64,000 nt of DNA from an uncultured bacterium (GCA_959020415.1 CAUERX010000003.1:1-64000), one strand, 5' to 3'; positions 27,301-35,374 are shown, counted from the stretch's first letter. Numbers and translations: made by a program. The notes: generated from the sequence alone by a model not told the origin.

Positions 27301-27723
27301 TTAGCAAGAATTGCTATGGGCTACCCTAATGTCTATGTGGCGCAAGTTAGCTTGGGCGCTAATATGATGCAGGTAATTAGAGCTTTTGAAGAAGCTGAAA
27401 AGCATGACGGCCCTTCAATTATTATTGCTTATACACCTTGTATTTCTCATGGAATTAAAGGTGGAATGAAAGAAAGCGTTAATATGGAAGCTTTAGCAAC
27501 TAAATGTGGTTATTTTCCAATTTTTAGATATGATGGAGAAAATTTTACTTTGGATAGTAAGAATCCTGATTTTAATTTATATGAAGAGTTTTTGGGTAAT
27601 CAAACTCGTTATGCAATGCTAAAGGCTGTTAATAATTCTAAAGCTGATGATTTGCTTTTAGAAAATAAGGAAAACGCTATCAAGCGATTTGAATATTATA
27701 AGAGTTTAACTTCGGAAAAGTAA
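24379..27723 (+). CDS. nifJ: Pyruvate:ferredoxin (flavodoxin) oxidoreductase
   Basis: 1114 residues, single-chain type, slightly shorter than the usual 1170. It oxidises pyruvate with coenzyme A to acetyl-CoA and CO2, reducing ferredoxin, and is typical of anaerobes. Domain order: domain I (YPITPSSPMPENIDRWSS), domain II/III, two 4Fe-4S motifs CIQCGMCSMVCPHG and CTGCGVCINTCPG, then the thiamine diphosphate part with ACAGCGETAY, GGDGWAYDIGFGG and DSQVYSNTGGQ. The proximal cluster cysteines include those in GACAGCGE. RBS AAGGAG lies upstream. It is monocistronic, with a terminator at the stop. Confidence 0.97.
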   Translation: MKKITVDGNEACSLASYMFTEVAGIYPITPSSPMPENIDRWSSMGRKNIFGSPVKVVEMQSEAGAIGMVHGSLQTGLLTSTYTASQGLLLMIPNMYKIAGEMLPCTMHVAARSLATHALSIFGDHQDIYATRSTGFCMLASSSVQDAYYLGLISHLSAIKSSLPFMHFFDGFRTSHEFNKIDILDEKDIKPLLDEKALEKFRKKALSIHNPVTRGTNQNGDIYFQLMESRNNFYDEAVDNVCSYMNEINKLSGMVYLPFNYYGDDNAEKVIVAMGSVCETIKETIDYLGGKIGLIEVHLYRPFSVKHLLDVLPKTVTKIAVLDRTKEAGSNGEPLYLDIVNALSKNGITIVGGRYGLSSKDTTPGMIKAVYDSLENPKNNFTIGIDDDVTNLSLDYRKLDLKNSDEFLLYGYGSDGTVSAAKSIIELIGDNTDKYVQGYFEYDSKKSGGVTVSHLRFSDNKIRSTYFISNPKVVVITKDTYLEDFDPISKIKEDGILIINTLKTEKETLKALNPYKKLLRDKNVKVYIINAYALARKCGLGNKISMIMGSAIFKVTDLIDYDRAIKEMENFINDKFAKKSMDIVKANMLGVKETVNYLKELTPDDEESNLDFELNDIYEAIAHRQGNLLKVSDFKGMEDGTVTHTRPNNRGISDIVPRWLNSNCIQCGMCSMVCPHGVIRPFLLSEEEYKKAPLSIKEKCLPAMGVAEYYYIIGIALENCTGCGVCINTCPGKKGEKALTYEKLAAREDFDYLVKNVTEKTLVRKDTIKGSQFKTPKFAFHGACAGCGETAYIKLLTQLFGDNLMIANATGCSSIYGGSIPDIPYSVPWANSLFEDNAEYGYGMLIGYETARSRVKEYMAKHDDELFTKWLENSNNYQITKEVYDNLDYEKHPMLKELKNYIVSRTIWAIGGDGWAYDIGFGGIDHVLSSGDNINILVLDSQVYSNTGGQASKATPKGAVAQFASDGKKNNKKDLARIAMGYPNVYVAQVSLGANMMQVIRAFEEAEKHDGPSIIIAYTPCISHGIKGGMKESVNMEALATKCGYFPIFRYDGENFTLDSKNPDFNLYEEFLGNQTRYAMLKAVNNSKADDLLLENKENAIKRFEYYKSLTSEK

Positions 27724-27745
27724 TTTTCGAAGTTTTTCTTTTTTA
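27708..27745 (+). terminator. Terminator of the pyruvate oxidoreductase gene
   Basis: ACTTCGGAAAA pairs with TTTTCGAAGT around the stop codon, followed by TTTTTCTTTTTT. Confidence 0.8.
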
Positions 27746-27856
27746 AAAGGAAATCTGAAATTGATGTGGTATATTAAAAATAAGGGATAATGACAAGTAG
27801 ATGTTTAACTAAATAAAAACATATGTTTTTATGATTAACATATGTTATAATTAAAT

Positions 27857-27958
27857 AAACAAAAAGGACAGTCCCCCCTGAAGGGCTGTCCAAATAAAAG
27901 AATAAAAAGGGGCTGGCTAGTTTACACTAGCGCCAATCCAATATAAATTGAATTGGTG
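27857..27958 (-). ncRNA. Candidate C-rich small RNA 1 (minus strand)
   Basis: On the minus strand a -35 TTGACA (27992-27987) and a -10 TATTAT (27970-27965, 16-bp spacer) precede about 100 nt with no reading frame. Three hairpins follow: a perfect 10-bp stem (CCAATTCAAT/ATTGGATTGG, 27956-27933), GCTAG/CTAGC around 27930-27915, and a terminator GGACAG/CTGTCC (27891-27866) with a T-run. Between hairpins lies CAGCCCCTTTTT, able to pair with Shine-Dalgarno-like sequences. The terminator loop contains CCTTCAGGGGG, the exact complement of a segment of the candidate RNA at 30079. Expression is not known. Confidence 0.6.
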
Positions 27959-28028
27959 ATTAATATAATATCACAAAAATAGAATATGTCAACAGTTTTT
28001 CATAAAAAAGTAAAAAAAGGTGATGCGA

Positions 28029-30011
28029 ATGGAATTACAAGAAATAAAAGGAATTAGTGTTAATACCGTAAAAGATTGGAAGGCACTTGGAATAAATGAT
28101 GCAATTGATTTAATTACATATTATCCATTTAGATATGAGGTTATTGAAAAAAGTGACATTAATAGTTTGCAAGATGGCGATAAAATTGTTATCGATGGGG
28201 TGGCTGAGAATGTACCTAATGTATATCATTTTTCCAGAAAACTAAATAAGATGTCTTTTAGATTAAATACAGGAGACCGATTATTAAATGTAACTATTTT
28301 TAATCGTGCTTTTTTGAAACGTAATATTAATCCAGGGACTGAAATTATCGTAATTGGTAAATATGATATTAAACATCACAGTGTAACAGTTAATGATTTA
28401 AAATTTGGAAAGCTTTTTGAAACAATAATTAAACCAGTTTATCATTCATCTTTTAAAATAAATAGTAATAAAATTAACAAAACTATTAATGGAGTAATTA
28501 AAGATGTTATAGTTCCTGATTATATTCCGAGTAGCTTAAAGGAACAATACAATTTTATGGATAAAAGTAAAGCTATATATTTAGTTCATAATCCTAGTAA
28601 TATGACAATGGTAAATAAGGCTATTGATAGACTAAAGTATGAAGAATTATTCTTATTTATGCTTAAAATGAATTATTTGAAAAATAGCACTAAGGAAGGA
28701 TATGGCCTTCAACGCTCAGTTGATTATAATCTTGTTTTGGCGGCTATAAATAGTTTGCCATTTGAGCTTACTGATGACCAACTTAAGAGTATTAAAGATA
28801 TTTACGATGATTTGGTTAGTTCTAGGAAAATGAACAGGTTATTACAAGGTGATGTTGGTAGTGGTAAAACAGTAGTAGCGTTTATTAGCTTATATATAAA
28901 TTACTTAAGTGGTTATCAGGGGGCATTAATGGCACCAACAGAAATTTTAGCACTTCAGCACTATAATAATATTCAAAAATTATTTTCTGGTTTAAAGGCT
29001 GTATTACTTACGGGAAAACTTAAGGTAAAGGAACGCCGCGAGTTATTAGCGATAGTCCAAAGCGGAGAAGCGGACATTATTATTGGTACTCATGCTTTAA
29101 TTAGTGGAGATGTAGTTTATAAGAACCTAGGATTAGTTATTACTGATGAGCAACACCGTTTTGGAGTAAACCAACGTGGTAACTTAAAAAATAAAGGAAT
29201 TTCTCCAGATATTTTATATATGAGTGCGACACCGATTCCAAGAACTTATGCTTTAACGCTTTATGGTGATATGGATATTTCTAGCATTAAAACAATGCCT
29301 AACGGGCGTAAGCCAGTTAAGACAATTTTAAAAAGCAATAAGGAAATTAAAGATGTTTTATATATGATGCTTGAGGAAATAAAAAAAGGGCATCAAATTT
29401 ATGTTATTGCACCTTTAGTAGAAGACTCTGATAAAATTGATATGGAAAATGTTTATGAACTTGAAGAAAAGATGAATAAGGCATTTGGCAAGGTTTGTAA
29501 TGTTGGCGTTTTGCACGGAAAAATGAAGTCTAATGAAAAAGATGAAGTTATGGATGCTTTTAAGGAAAATAAGATTCAGATTTTAATTAGTACAACAGTT
29601 ATTGAAGTTGGTGTCGATGTAGCTAATGCGACAATGATGGTAGTATTTGATAGTTATCGTTTTGGGCTTGCAGCATTACATCAGCTTAGGGGGCGTGTTG
29701 GTCGTAATGATTTAGATTCTTATTGTATTTTAATTAGTGATCGTGAAACTAAAAGGCTAAAAGTTTTAACTGAAACTAATGATGGTTTTAAAGTTAGTGA
29801 AGAAGATTTTATTTTAAGAGGCAGTGGTGATTTGTTTGGATCTCGTCAAAGTGGGGACATGAGTTTTAAATTAGCGGACATTAAGAAGGATTATCAATTG
29901 TTATTAACGGTTAAAGAAGATAGTGAAAGATTTTTACATAGTCAAGATTATGTAAATAGTGATAACTCTCATATAAGAAAAGTTATTGAAAAAGCAAGTG
30001 GTTTGGACTAG
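28029..30011 (+). CDS. recG: RecG, ATP-dependent DNA helicase
   Basis: 660 residues. RecG remodels stalled replication forks and branched recombination intermediates. Wedge domain at about 1-150 (ITYYPFRYEVIEK); helicase motif I GDVGSGKTVVAF, motif II TDEQHRFG (DEQH box), motif III MSATPIPRT, motif V STTVIEVGVDV, motif VI HQLRGRVGRN, and the C-terminal FILRGSGDLFGSRQSG. ATG 28029 is preferred to GTG 28020 because AAAAAAGG then stands 8 nt upstream. In many Bacilli recG follows the DAK operon and precedes fapR; here it is alone, followed by a small RNA candidate and the mobile element. Confidence 0.96.
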   Translation: MELQEIKGISVNTVKDWKALGINDAIDLITYYPFRYEVIEKSDINSLQDGDKIVIDGVAENVPNVYHFSRKLNKMSFRLNTGDRLLNVTIFNRAFLKRNINPGTEIIVIGKYDIKHHSVTVNDLKFGKLFETIIKPVYHSSFKINSNKINKTINGVIKDVIVPDYIPSSLKEQYNFMDKSKAIYLVHNPSNMTMVNKAIDRLKYEELFLFMLKMNYLKNSTKEGYGLQRSVDYNLVLAAINSLPFELTDDQLKSIKDIYDDLVSSRKMNRLLQGDVGSGKTVVAFISLYINYLSGYQGALMAPTEILALQHYNNIQKLFSGLKAVLLTGKLKVKERRELLAIVQSGEADIIIGTHALISGDVVYKNLGLVITDEQHRFGVNQRGNLKNKGISPDILYMSATPIPRTYALTLYGDMDISSIKTMPNGRKPVKTILKSNKEIKDVLYMMLEEIKKGHQIYVIAPLVEDSDKIDMENVYELEEKMNKAFGKVCNVGVLHGKMKSNEKDEVMDAFKENKIQILISTTVIEVGVDVANATMMVVFDSYRFGLAALHQLRGRVGRNDLDSYCILISDRETKRLKVLTETNDGFKVSEEDFILRGSGDLFGSRQSGDMSFKLADIKKDYQLLLTVKEDSERFLHSQDYVNSDNSHIRKVIEKASGLD

Positions 30012-30043
30012 TGTTAAGTAAAGTTAATTAATAGTGAAATTTG

Positions 30044-30072
30044 TTGACTTTTAGAATTAAATAATTTATACT
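30044..30072 (+). promoter_or_regulatory. Promoter of candidate small RNA 2
   Basis: TTGACT (30044-30049) and TATACT (30067-30072) are 17 bp apart. No gene follows, only a structured 100-nt region. Confidence 0.7.
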
Positions 30073-30078
30073 TGTAAT

Positions 30079-30177
30079 AGCATAGACAGCTGTCTATGTT
30101 AGGAAGACTTACGAATATAATGTGAGTATTCCGACCAAAACCCCCTGAAGGCTACCGAAAGGTAGCCATTTTTGTTT
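30079..30177 (+). ncRNA. Candidate C-rich small RNA 2; its terminator is the integration site
   Basis: Starting about 7 nt after a good promoter, the transcript would fold into CATAGAC/GTCTATG (30081-30098), a longer stem GGAAgACTTAC/GTGAGTaTTCC (30102-30132), an unpaired GACCAAAACCCCCTGAA, and a terminator GGCTACC-GAAA-GGTAGCC (30150-30167) with T-run. No reading frame fits. The CCCCCTGAAGGC block (30141-30152) is repeated at the far end of the mobile element, so the present terminator is probably element-derived and the original one is at 40893-40918. Confidence 0.65.
30141..30152 (+). repeat. Left attachment core (attL)
   Basis: CCCCCTGAAGGC, identical to 40884-40895. It lies in the terminator-proximal part of candidate small RNA 2. 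Confidence 0.75.
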
Positions 30178-30181
30178 ATTT

Positions 30182-30233
30182 ATGGGTATTTTTTGATATT
30201 TTGATAGTACGCTACCCATCATTCTACCCATCA
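30182..30233 (+). repeat. Left integrase arm-type repeats
   Basis: CTACCCATCA occurs at 30212-30221 and 30224-30233, with an inverted partial copy (ATGGGTA) at 30182-30188. The same decamer occurs twice at the right end, so these probably bind the integrase N-terminal domain. Confidence 0.65.
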
Positions 30234-30263
30234 AGTTGATGGTTTATTATAGTTTATATAGGT

Positions 30264-31406
30264 TTAATCAGAAGACTTATCGTTAAAGTCTTTTTCTAAT
30301 GAGTCAAAAAATTTAGGAACATTTGCATAATCTTTTTTGACTAAATGGGTATATGTTTCTAATGTTTCTGTTGTTTCTGAGTGGCCTAGATAATTAGATA
30401 CAGCGGTAATAGGTGCAGCAGCTGATATTAAAGCACTAGCACAAGAATGTCTAAAATCGTGAATTCTAATATGTCTAAGTCCAGCTTTCTTACAATAATT
30501 ATTATTTCTACTGTAAATTTGATGATAGGTTATAGGAGTATCATCTCCAAATACAAACCAGGTTTGTTTAAACTTTGAAAAACGTTCATTTGATTTTTTT
30601 AATTTAGCTAAGTCTTTTAATAAAACTTCAGGAATGGGAATAGTTCTATTAGATGATTCTGTTTTAGGACTTGCTATATACCATGAACTACTAGCGTTAT
30701 TTCCAGCTAAATTTAAAACTTGTTGAGCTATTGTTAAAGTATGATTCTTAAAATCAATATGTCTCCATTGTAAACCTCTAGCTTCACTTCTTCTAAGTCC
30801 ACAGTAATATAATGTTTCAAATAAACATTTATCACGCAAATCATTTATTACTGATATATATTGAAAAAATTCTTGTGGTTCATAAAAATCCATTTCTTTT
30901 TTTATAGCCCCAGGTGTTTTAAATGGTTCTAATTTATTATAAAATTTTCTTAAATTAAAATCCCATTGTTTTTCAGCAAAGTTTAATACTTGTTTAATAA
31001 ATTTCTGTATATCAGTTTTATATTTATCACATAAATTAGTTTTATTCATTTGAGATCTCCATTTTTGATAGTGTTCCCAGTTCAAATTTACTAATTCTAT
31101 ATTATCTAATAAACCCATATATTTAATTCTATCTCTATATGTCTTTAGAGTAGAGTCTTTTATTTTATCTTTTTGATATTCATAATAAAGTGTATATGCT
31201 TCTTTAAAAGTCATATGGGGATTAACTTCAACATCTTTATATTTATCTAAATATTCTAGTTCTGCTTTTGTTGCTTCTTCTTTGGTAAAATAGGCTTGTG
31301 ATTGATATTGATGTCTTTTACCATCTAATCCTTTACTATATTGTATAAATACCCAAGATCTTCCATCTCTTGTTCGTTTATTTTCTTTAAGCTGTCTTAC
31401 GGACAT
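30264..31406 (-). CDS. int: Tyrosine-type site-specific integrase
   Basis: 380 residues. The full catalytic set is visible: Arg205 (CGLRRSEARG), Lys248 (SPKTESSNR), His316 and Arg319 (HDFRHS), His342 (YLGHSETT) and the nucleophile Tyr352 (TYTHL). The N-terminal part (1-60, with SWVFIQYSKGLDGKRHQ) is an arm-binding-like domain and 65-150 a core-binding domain, as in Tn916/phage integrases. ATG 31406 is chosen because AAAGGAGG lies 12 nt upstream. It reads towards attL, the usual position for the integrase of such elements. No separate excisionase is certain, though 34780-35043 is a candidate DNA-binding protein. Confidence 0.95.
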   Translation of the reverse strand: MSVRQLKENKRTRDGRSWVFIQYSKGLDGKRHQYQSQAYFTKEEATKAELEYLDKYKDVEVNPHMTFKEAYTLYYEYQKDKIKDSTLKTYRDRIKYMGLLDNIELVNLNWEHYQKWRSQMNKTNLCDKYKTDIQKFIKQVLNFAEKQWDFNLRKFYNKLEPFKTPGAIKKEMDFYEPQEFFQYISVINDLRDKCLFETLYYCGLRRSEARGLQWRHIDFKNHTLTIAQQVLNLAGNNASSSWYIASPKTESSNRTIPIPEVLLKDLAKLKKSNERFSKFKQTWFVFGDDTPITYHQIYSRNNNYCKKAGLRHIRIHDFRHSCASALISAAAPITAVSNYLGHSETTETLETYTHLVKKDYANVPKFFDSLEKDFNDKSSD

Positions 31407-31595
31407 TAATTTATTACCTCCTTTATTAATCCGTAAAATATCGACATACATCTATATTTTACCATTTATTTAATTGTTTTTAATGATTATCTAATTAATT
31501 TATCGATTTTATCAATAAAAAAGACCAACATAAAGTTGCTCTAATTATCTATAATTATTTTCTTAAATATTTTTATTAAAAAAATTTAATCTATA

Positions 31596-32090
31596 TTATT
31601 TTAATAATCTTAATAGAAAAGAAAATCTCCAATTTAAAGAATTTAATTCATATCTGTGTTCGGCATTAATAATTTCCATTTCAATATTATCTTTAGTTAA
31701 TTTATCAATATTATTTTCGATGTTTTTATATGCATTAATTACTTCATTATTGTTAAAAGTGTCTTTTTTTAATTGGTAATCAATGTTTTTTAATATATCT
31801 TTTTTTATATAATTCTGTTTTGTTTCAATATATAATAAACATTTTTTTAAATTAGTGGTATAGGCTAATAATAAGTCTTTTTGGATATCATTTAAATTTG
31901 TTAAAATGACTATTACAAGTATTTGATAAATTGTATAGCAAGTTATACATCTTTCTATAAAATCATATATCGTAGAAGTTCCTTTCATAAATGTTGATAA
32001 ATAAGCAAGTGAGGTTGATACACCAATAACTTCAACTAAATAAATAAAAATCTGTGTTAATGTTTTTGATATAATATATCTTTTTTTCAT
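31596..32090 (-). CDS. Unknown membrane protein of the mobile element
   Basis: 164 residues. Two membrane helices in the first 70 residues (about 10-30 and 50-66: CYTIYQILVIVILTNLND) are followed by a cytoplasmic, charged, helical region rich in Asn, Lys and Ile that looks like a coiled coil. I do not recognise it. It lies between the relaxase and integrase genes, 31 nt after the relaxase stop, so a role in mobilization or exclusion is possible but only positional. RBS AGAAAGAGTG. Confidence 0.55.
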   Translation of the reverse strand: MKKRYIISKTLTQIFIYLVEVIGVSTSLAYLSTFMKGTSTIYDFIERCITCYTIYQILVIVILTNLNDIQKDLLLAYTTNLKKCLLYIETKQNYIKKDILKNIDYQLKKDTFNNNEVINAYKNIENNIDKLTKDNIEMEIINAEHRYELNSLNWRFSFLLRLLK

Positions 32091-32121
32091 AAGGCATCAC
32101 TCTTTCTAAAGAAGTATTATA

Positions 32122-33570
32122 TCATAATTCAAAATCATCAGATTTATCTTTATCATATTTTTTATTAATTTTTTTACTTAAACTTTTGAAAGAGTAGTGG
32201 TCATATTCTTGTTTTTTATCAACATCTAGACCTAGTGTTCTTTTTAGAGCTTTAAATAAATCAGTGGCAACTTCTTTAACATTAGAGATTATTTCATTAA
32301 ATGTTTCTTTTAATTCTGATATTTCTTTTCTAAGTGAATTAATAATTGTATTTTGATAATTTATTGTTTCATCTTTTTCTTCAATAATTAATTTTTGATT
32401 TTCAATAATTTTATCTTTTTCTTGTAAAGTTTTACCTGATTTAAGATTTCTTATTTCGTTATTTAATTTATCAATTTGTTTTTGTTTATACTTGAGATTA
32501 ATTTCATTTTGTTCAATTGTTTTATCTTTATTTAAATTATCTTTAGTTACTTCTTTAGAATAATTAGATAAATTGATAATATCTTTTTCTTTATATCCAA
32601 TTATTCTGCCTTTTTCAGGATTTAGAAGGGGATTAGTATCGACATCAGATATTTTATCTTTATATTTTAATTCTACTTTGTTTAAATCTTTATTTTTGTT
32701 ATATTCCATTTTTATTAGTTTAGTTTCTGCTCTAAGTTCATCTAAATATTTTTCTGCTTTTGTTTGATGATGTTTATTAGCTCCAATTTGACCCCTATCA
32801 AGATTGAATCCTTTATCATTAATATATTTATTATAATCATCTTGAATTTTAGCAAATGAAGTTTTAAATCCTCGGTCTTTCCAAAATTGATCGGAATTTA
32901 AGAATCTTCCATATTCGATAGTATACATATTTTTTCCGTTTTCATCTTTCTTTTGAATAGGTATTAATTTTTCTTTCCCATCTTTCCCAACATATGACTT
33001 TAATAATTGATGACCATTTTCATCAGTTTCAAATACTTTTCTATGAACTTGATTTACTACTGGAGTAAAATAAAAATGCATATGAGGAGTATCTTCGTCA
33101 AAATGAATAGCAGAGTAGACTACATTTTCTTTTCCAACTAAATCACACAAAAATTGATGAGAATATTCAAAATAATCTAATACTTTTTTCGGAATATCAT
33201 TTTTATCATTAATAACAACTTTATTTATAGGTTCACCTTTATGATCTCCAGTTAAATGAATCCTACCTGTTTCTTCAAATTTCATTCCTAATGCTTTGAA
33301 AAATTCTTGACCACTTGTTATTACACATCCGTTTAATAAGTTGATTTTTTTATTATTTTTATTAAATTCTACCTTGTTATTATAAAGCGTTTTATAAGTT
33401 GAACTAGCTAAATTAGTACTACAAAGAGGAACATATTCTATATTAAATTTTGTTCTATTTGTATCGTAATTACCTGTGCCAATTCTATCAGTAAGTTCTT
33501 TACCAAGACCACCAATATCAGAAGATTTTATTTTGTTTGTTATTGTTAAAACTTGTTTACCAGCAAACAT
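32122..33570 (-). CDS. mobV: MobV-family relaxase (Pre/Mob type)
   Basis: 482 residues. The metal-binding motif of MobV relaxases is intact: H156-F-D-E-D-T-P-H163-M-H165. The N-terminus (about 1-230) is the nicking domain that cuts oriT and starts single-strand transfer; from about 280 to 450 it is a long coiled coil with many Glu/Lys/Asn heptads. The tail is Lys/Asp-rich. Upstream non-coding DNA with four hairpins is the likely oriT. RBS GAAAGGATTAT. Confidence 0.93.
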   Translation of the reverse strand: MFAGKQVLTITNKIKSSDIGGLGKELTDRIGTGNYDTNRTKFNIEYVPLCSTNLASSTYKTLYNNKVEFNKNNKKINLLNGCVITSGQEFFKALGMKFEETGRIHLTGDHKGEPINKVVINDKNDIPKKVLDYFEYSHQFLCDLVGKENVVYSAIHFDEDTPHMHFYFTPVVNQVHRKVFETDENGHQLLKSYVGKDGKEKLIPIQKKDENGKNMYTIEYGRFLNSDQFWKDRGFKTSFAKIQDDYNKYINDKGFNLDRGQIGANKHHQTKAEKYLDELRAETKLIKMEYNKNKDLNKVELKYKDKISDVDTNPLLNPEKGRIIGYKEKDIINLSNYSKEVTKDNLNKDKTIEQNEINLKYKQKQIDKLNNEIRNLKSGKTLQEKDKIIENQKLIIEEKDETINYQNTIINSLRKEISELKETFNEIISNVKEVATDLFKALKRTLGLDVDKKQEYDHYSFKSLSKKINKKYDKDKSDDFEL

Positions 33571-33839
33571 AATATAATCCTTTCGTTAGTTTATGACGTT
33601 GTGACATTAGATATTTGGGTGGGATTGTTCTTTTGGTCATTTTATGACCTATCTCACTAGGGCATAGCCCGAAAGTGAGTTAAGGGAAACCCTTAAAAAC
33701 CCATTCTTGTTTATAGCAAAGACTTAAGATATACTTAAGCCTAAGCTAATAAACAAGTGCTTATTTATTTTAACGATAAATAAGCAGAAGATGAATCATT
33801 ATCGCCACTTTCACTTGCAAGCAAGCAAAACGTGCCACA
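33571..33839. other. Probable oriT region with four hairpins
   Basis: This gene-free stretch between the relaxase and RepA-like genes contains GGTCAT-ttt-ATGACC (33635-33649), CTCACT-GGGC/GCCC-AGTGAG (33653-33679), TTAAGGG-aaa-CCCTTAA (33680-33696) and GCTTATTTAT/ATAAATAAGC (33759-33785), and a CTTAAG pair at 33723-33739. Such clusters upstream of mobV genes are typical of oriT. A replication origin for the RepA-like protein could share this region. The nick site cannot be placed. Confidence 0.6.
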
Positions 33840-34805
33840 TTAATCATCTTCATTTTGCGAAGGCTCTATAAATGTAGCATGATATAATCTGCTTTCAGCA
33901 GTTCTACATTTAGTGATATGAATACCTTCGCTTTCTAAGAGTTCCAGACTACTATTAAGTAGTCTACCAAATCTCTTAGGTGACATTGGTATATTGGCTT
34001 TTAACACAATATCAGTACAAGTAAAATCAATTTCTTTTTGACTAGCAACATACTTTATAAAAGAAGTCATTTCATATGAAAGTTCATCATCTTCAATAGA
34101 ATTTATTTTTTGAAATATAAGATTATCTAATTTTTTTAATTGGATGTCTAACTCTGGAAAATCTCTATTAATTGTTTGTAATTTAACATATCTTTTATTA
34201 GATTTATTTTCTATTAAAGTGATTCTACCATCTACTGTTGCATCTAATGCAACACTTCCTAAAGTTTTACCAGTTTTATTTAGATGATGTGTAACTAAAA
34301 AAGTAACATTATATTTATCACAATAAGTTCTTAATTTTGGAAATACCTGCTGAGCAACATCTTGATAATTATTAATGTCATATTGAACTCCAAAATCAAT
34401 ATCTTTTAACATATCTAATATTATTAATTTACCATTGTAATCCTCAGCAAAAACTTTAATATCGTATTCTATATCTCTTAATGATATATTAGCTTTTGTT
34501 TGTCTATCTATTATAAATAGTGAGTCGTTTTTTGCGGAAAGTTCTAGGAATTCTAGACGTTCCTTTAATTGACCAGCATCAGATTCTGTGGTAACATATA
34601 AAACAGGTGAGTGATTTACTTTTTGTCCTAAAAAAGGTGTTCCGTTAATAACGGAGCAGGAAAGTTGCAGTGCCAACATAGACTTTCCTACTTTTGGATT
34701 AGAAACTAGTAGATACACGCCTTTAGACTTCATTATATTATTTATGATGATGTCTTTTTTTATGCTTGTATCTACTTTTTCAATAGGTTTGAGCAATTTT
34801 AACAT
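33840..34805 (-). CDS. RepA-like hexameric helicase-type AAA ATPase
   Basis: 321 residues. Walker A SNPKVGKSMLA at about 34-44, Walker B KLIILDMLKD near 125-134, then a sensor-like VTHHLNKTGKTLGSVALDA, as in RecA/DnaB-fold RepA helicases (AAA_25). The C-terminal 100 residues form a likely winged helix. Many integrative elements and plasmids carry such ATPases for replication after excision. It overlaps the upstream 87-residue gene by 26 nt, so both are in one leftward operon. Confidence 0.75.
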   Translation of the reverse strand: MLKLLKPIEKVDTSIKKDIIINNIMKSKGVYLLVSNPKVGKSMLALQLSCSVINGTPFLGQKVNHSPVLYVTTESDAGQLKERLEFLELSAKNDSLFIIDRQTKANISLRDIEYDIKVFAEDYNGKLIILDMLKDIDFGVQYDINNYQDVAQQVFPKLRTYCDKYNVTFLVTHHLNKTGKTLGSVALDATVDGRITLIENKSNKRYVKLQTINRDFPELDIQLKKLDNLIFQKINSIEDDELSYEMTSFIKYVASQKEIDFTCTDIVLKANIPMSPKRFGRLLNSSLELLESEGIHITKCRTAESRLYHATFIEPSQNEDD

Positions 34806-35043
34806 CTCCCTTCAAATTTTTACTTCTTGATTCTAAATAATCAATATCGATATTTAAATATTTAACAACTTCTCGCATTGGTACAGCGTTCTTTGGAACA
34901 TAATAACCTTTACTTTCTAAATCATTTTTGATTTTACTTTTAATAGTTAATGCTGAATTTCTGCCTATATTTGCAAGTTTCATTAAATCTGATAAGTTGC
35001 ACCATTGTTGTGCAATAAGCTTTAAAGTTTCATCTACGGTCAT
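34780..35043 (-). CDS. Small DNA-binding-like protein of the element
   Basis: 87 residues. A predicted helix-turn-helix (CNLSDLMKLANIGRNSALTIKSKI, about 15-38) is followed by a wing-like YYVPKNAVPMREVVKYLNID. The layout is similar to excisionase-like or DUF3173-like small proteins of Gram-positive elements, but I cannot assign it. RBS AAAGGAGGTG stands right before the ATG. Role in excision control or in helping the RepA-like ATPase is inferred from position only. Confidence 0.6.
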   Translation of the reverse strand: MTVDETLKLIAQQWCNLSDLMKLANIGRNSALTIKSKIKNDLESKGYYVPKNAVPMREVVKYLNIDIDYLESRSKNLKGDVKIAQTY

Positions 35044-35056
35044 ATTACACCTCCTT

Positions 35057-35374
35057 TTATCTTTCTAATTCTTCGTATTTTTCGTATCTTATATCAACAA
35101 CTTTTTTATATTCATCAGTAGGTTGCATAGAGATACTAAGACCAAGATATGAATCTTTACTAACACATTCTTCTAAGCCAAAGAAATGTGCATAATCATT
35201 TTCCATTAATTCATTAGCAAACTTTATAGTTTCTGCTTTAGTATTAGGATCTAATAGAAGTTGTCTTAATGATGTGGTTACATCAAAACATATTAAGCAA
35301 TATAGTCCTTTAGCTCCTAATGATAACTTAGAATTTTCTAAAACATCATTTCTAATAGAAGTAAAGTATTTCAT
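35057..35374 (-). CDS. Replisome-organizer-like small protein
   Basis: 105 residues starting MKYFTSIRNDVLENSKLS, then LGAKGLYCLI, which resembles the N-terminal winged helix of phage and plasmid replication organizers (pattern: short strand, L-S-x-x-A-K-x-L-Y). ATG 35374 is chosen because GGAGG lies 11 nt upstream, whereas an ATG at 35395 is itself inside that RBS. The C-terminal half is acidic (SKDSYLGLSISMQPTDEYKK). It is probably the truncated or minimal form of a longer family. Confidence 0.55.
   Translation of the reverse strand: MKYFTSIRNDVLENSKLSLGAKGLYCLICFDVTTSLRQLLLDPNTKAETIKFANELMENDYAHFFGLEECVSKDSYLGLSISMQPTDEYKKVVDIRYEKYEELER

Noticed and set aside
27874..27884. CCCCCTGAAGG at 27874 as a third attachment site of the element
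   Set aside because: It sits within a symmetrical terminator stem-loop of its own, lacks the 12th base and has no arm repeats nearby; kept only as a sequence match to the small RNA.
30079..30263. Integration into a tRNA gene
   Set aside because: No cloverleaf or tRNA-like 3' end was found at either border; the shared 12 bp lies in a hairpin-terminator region.
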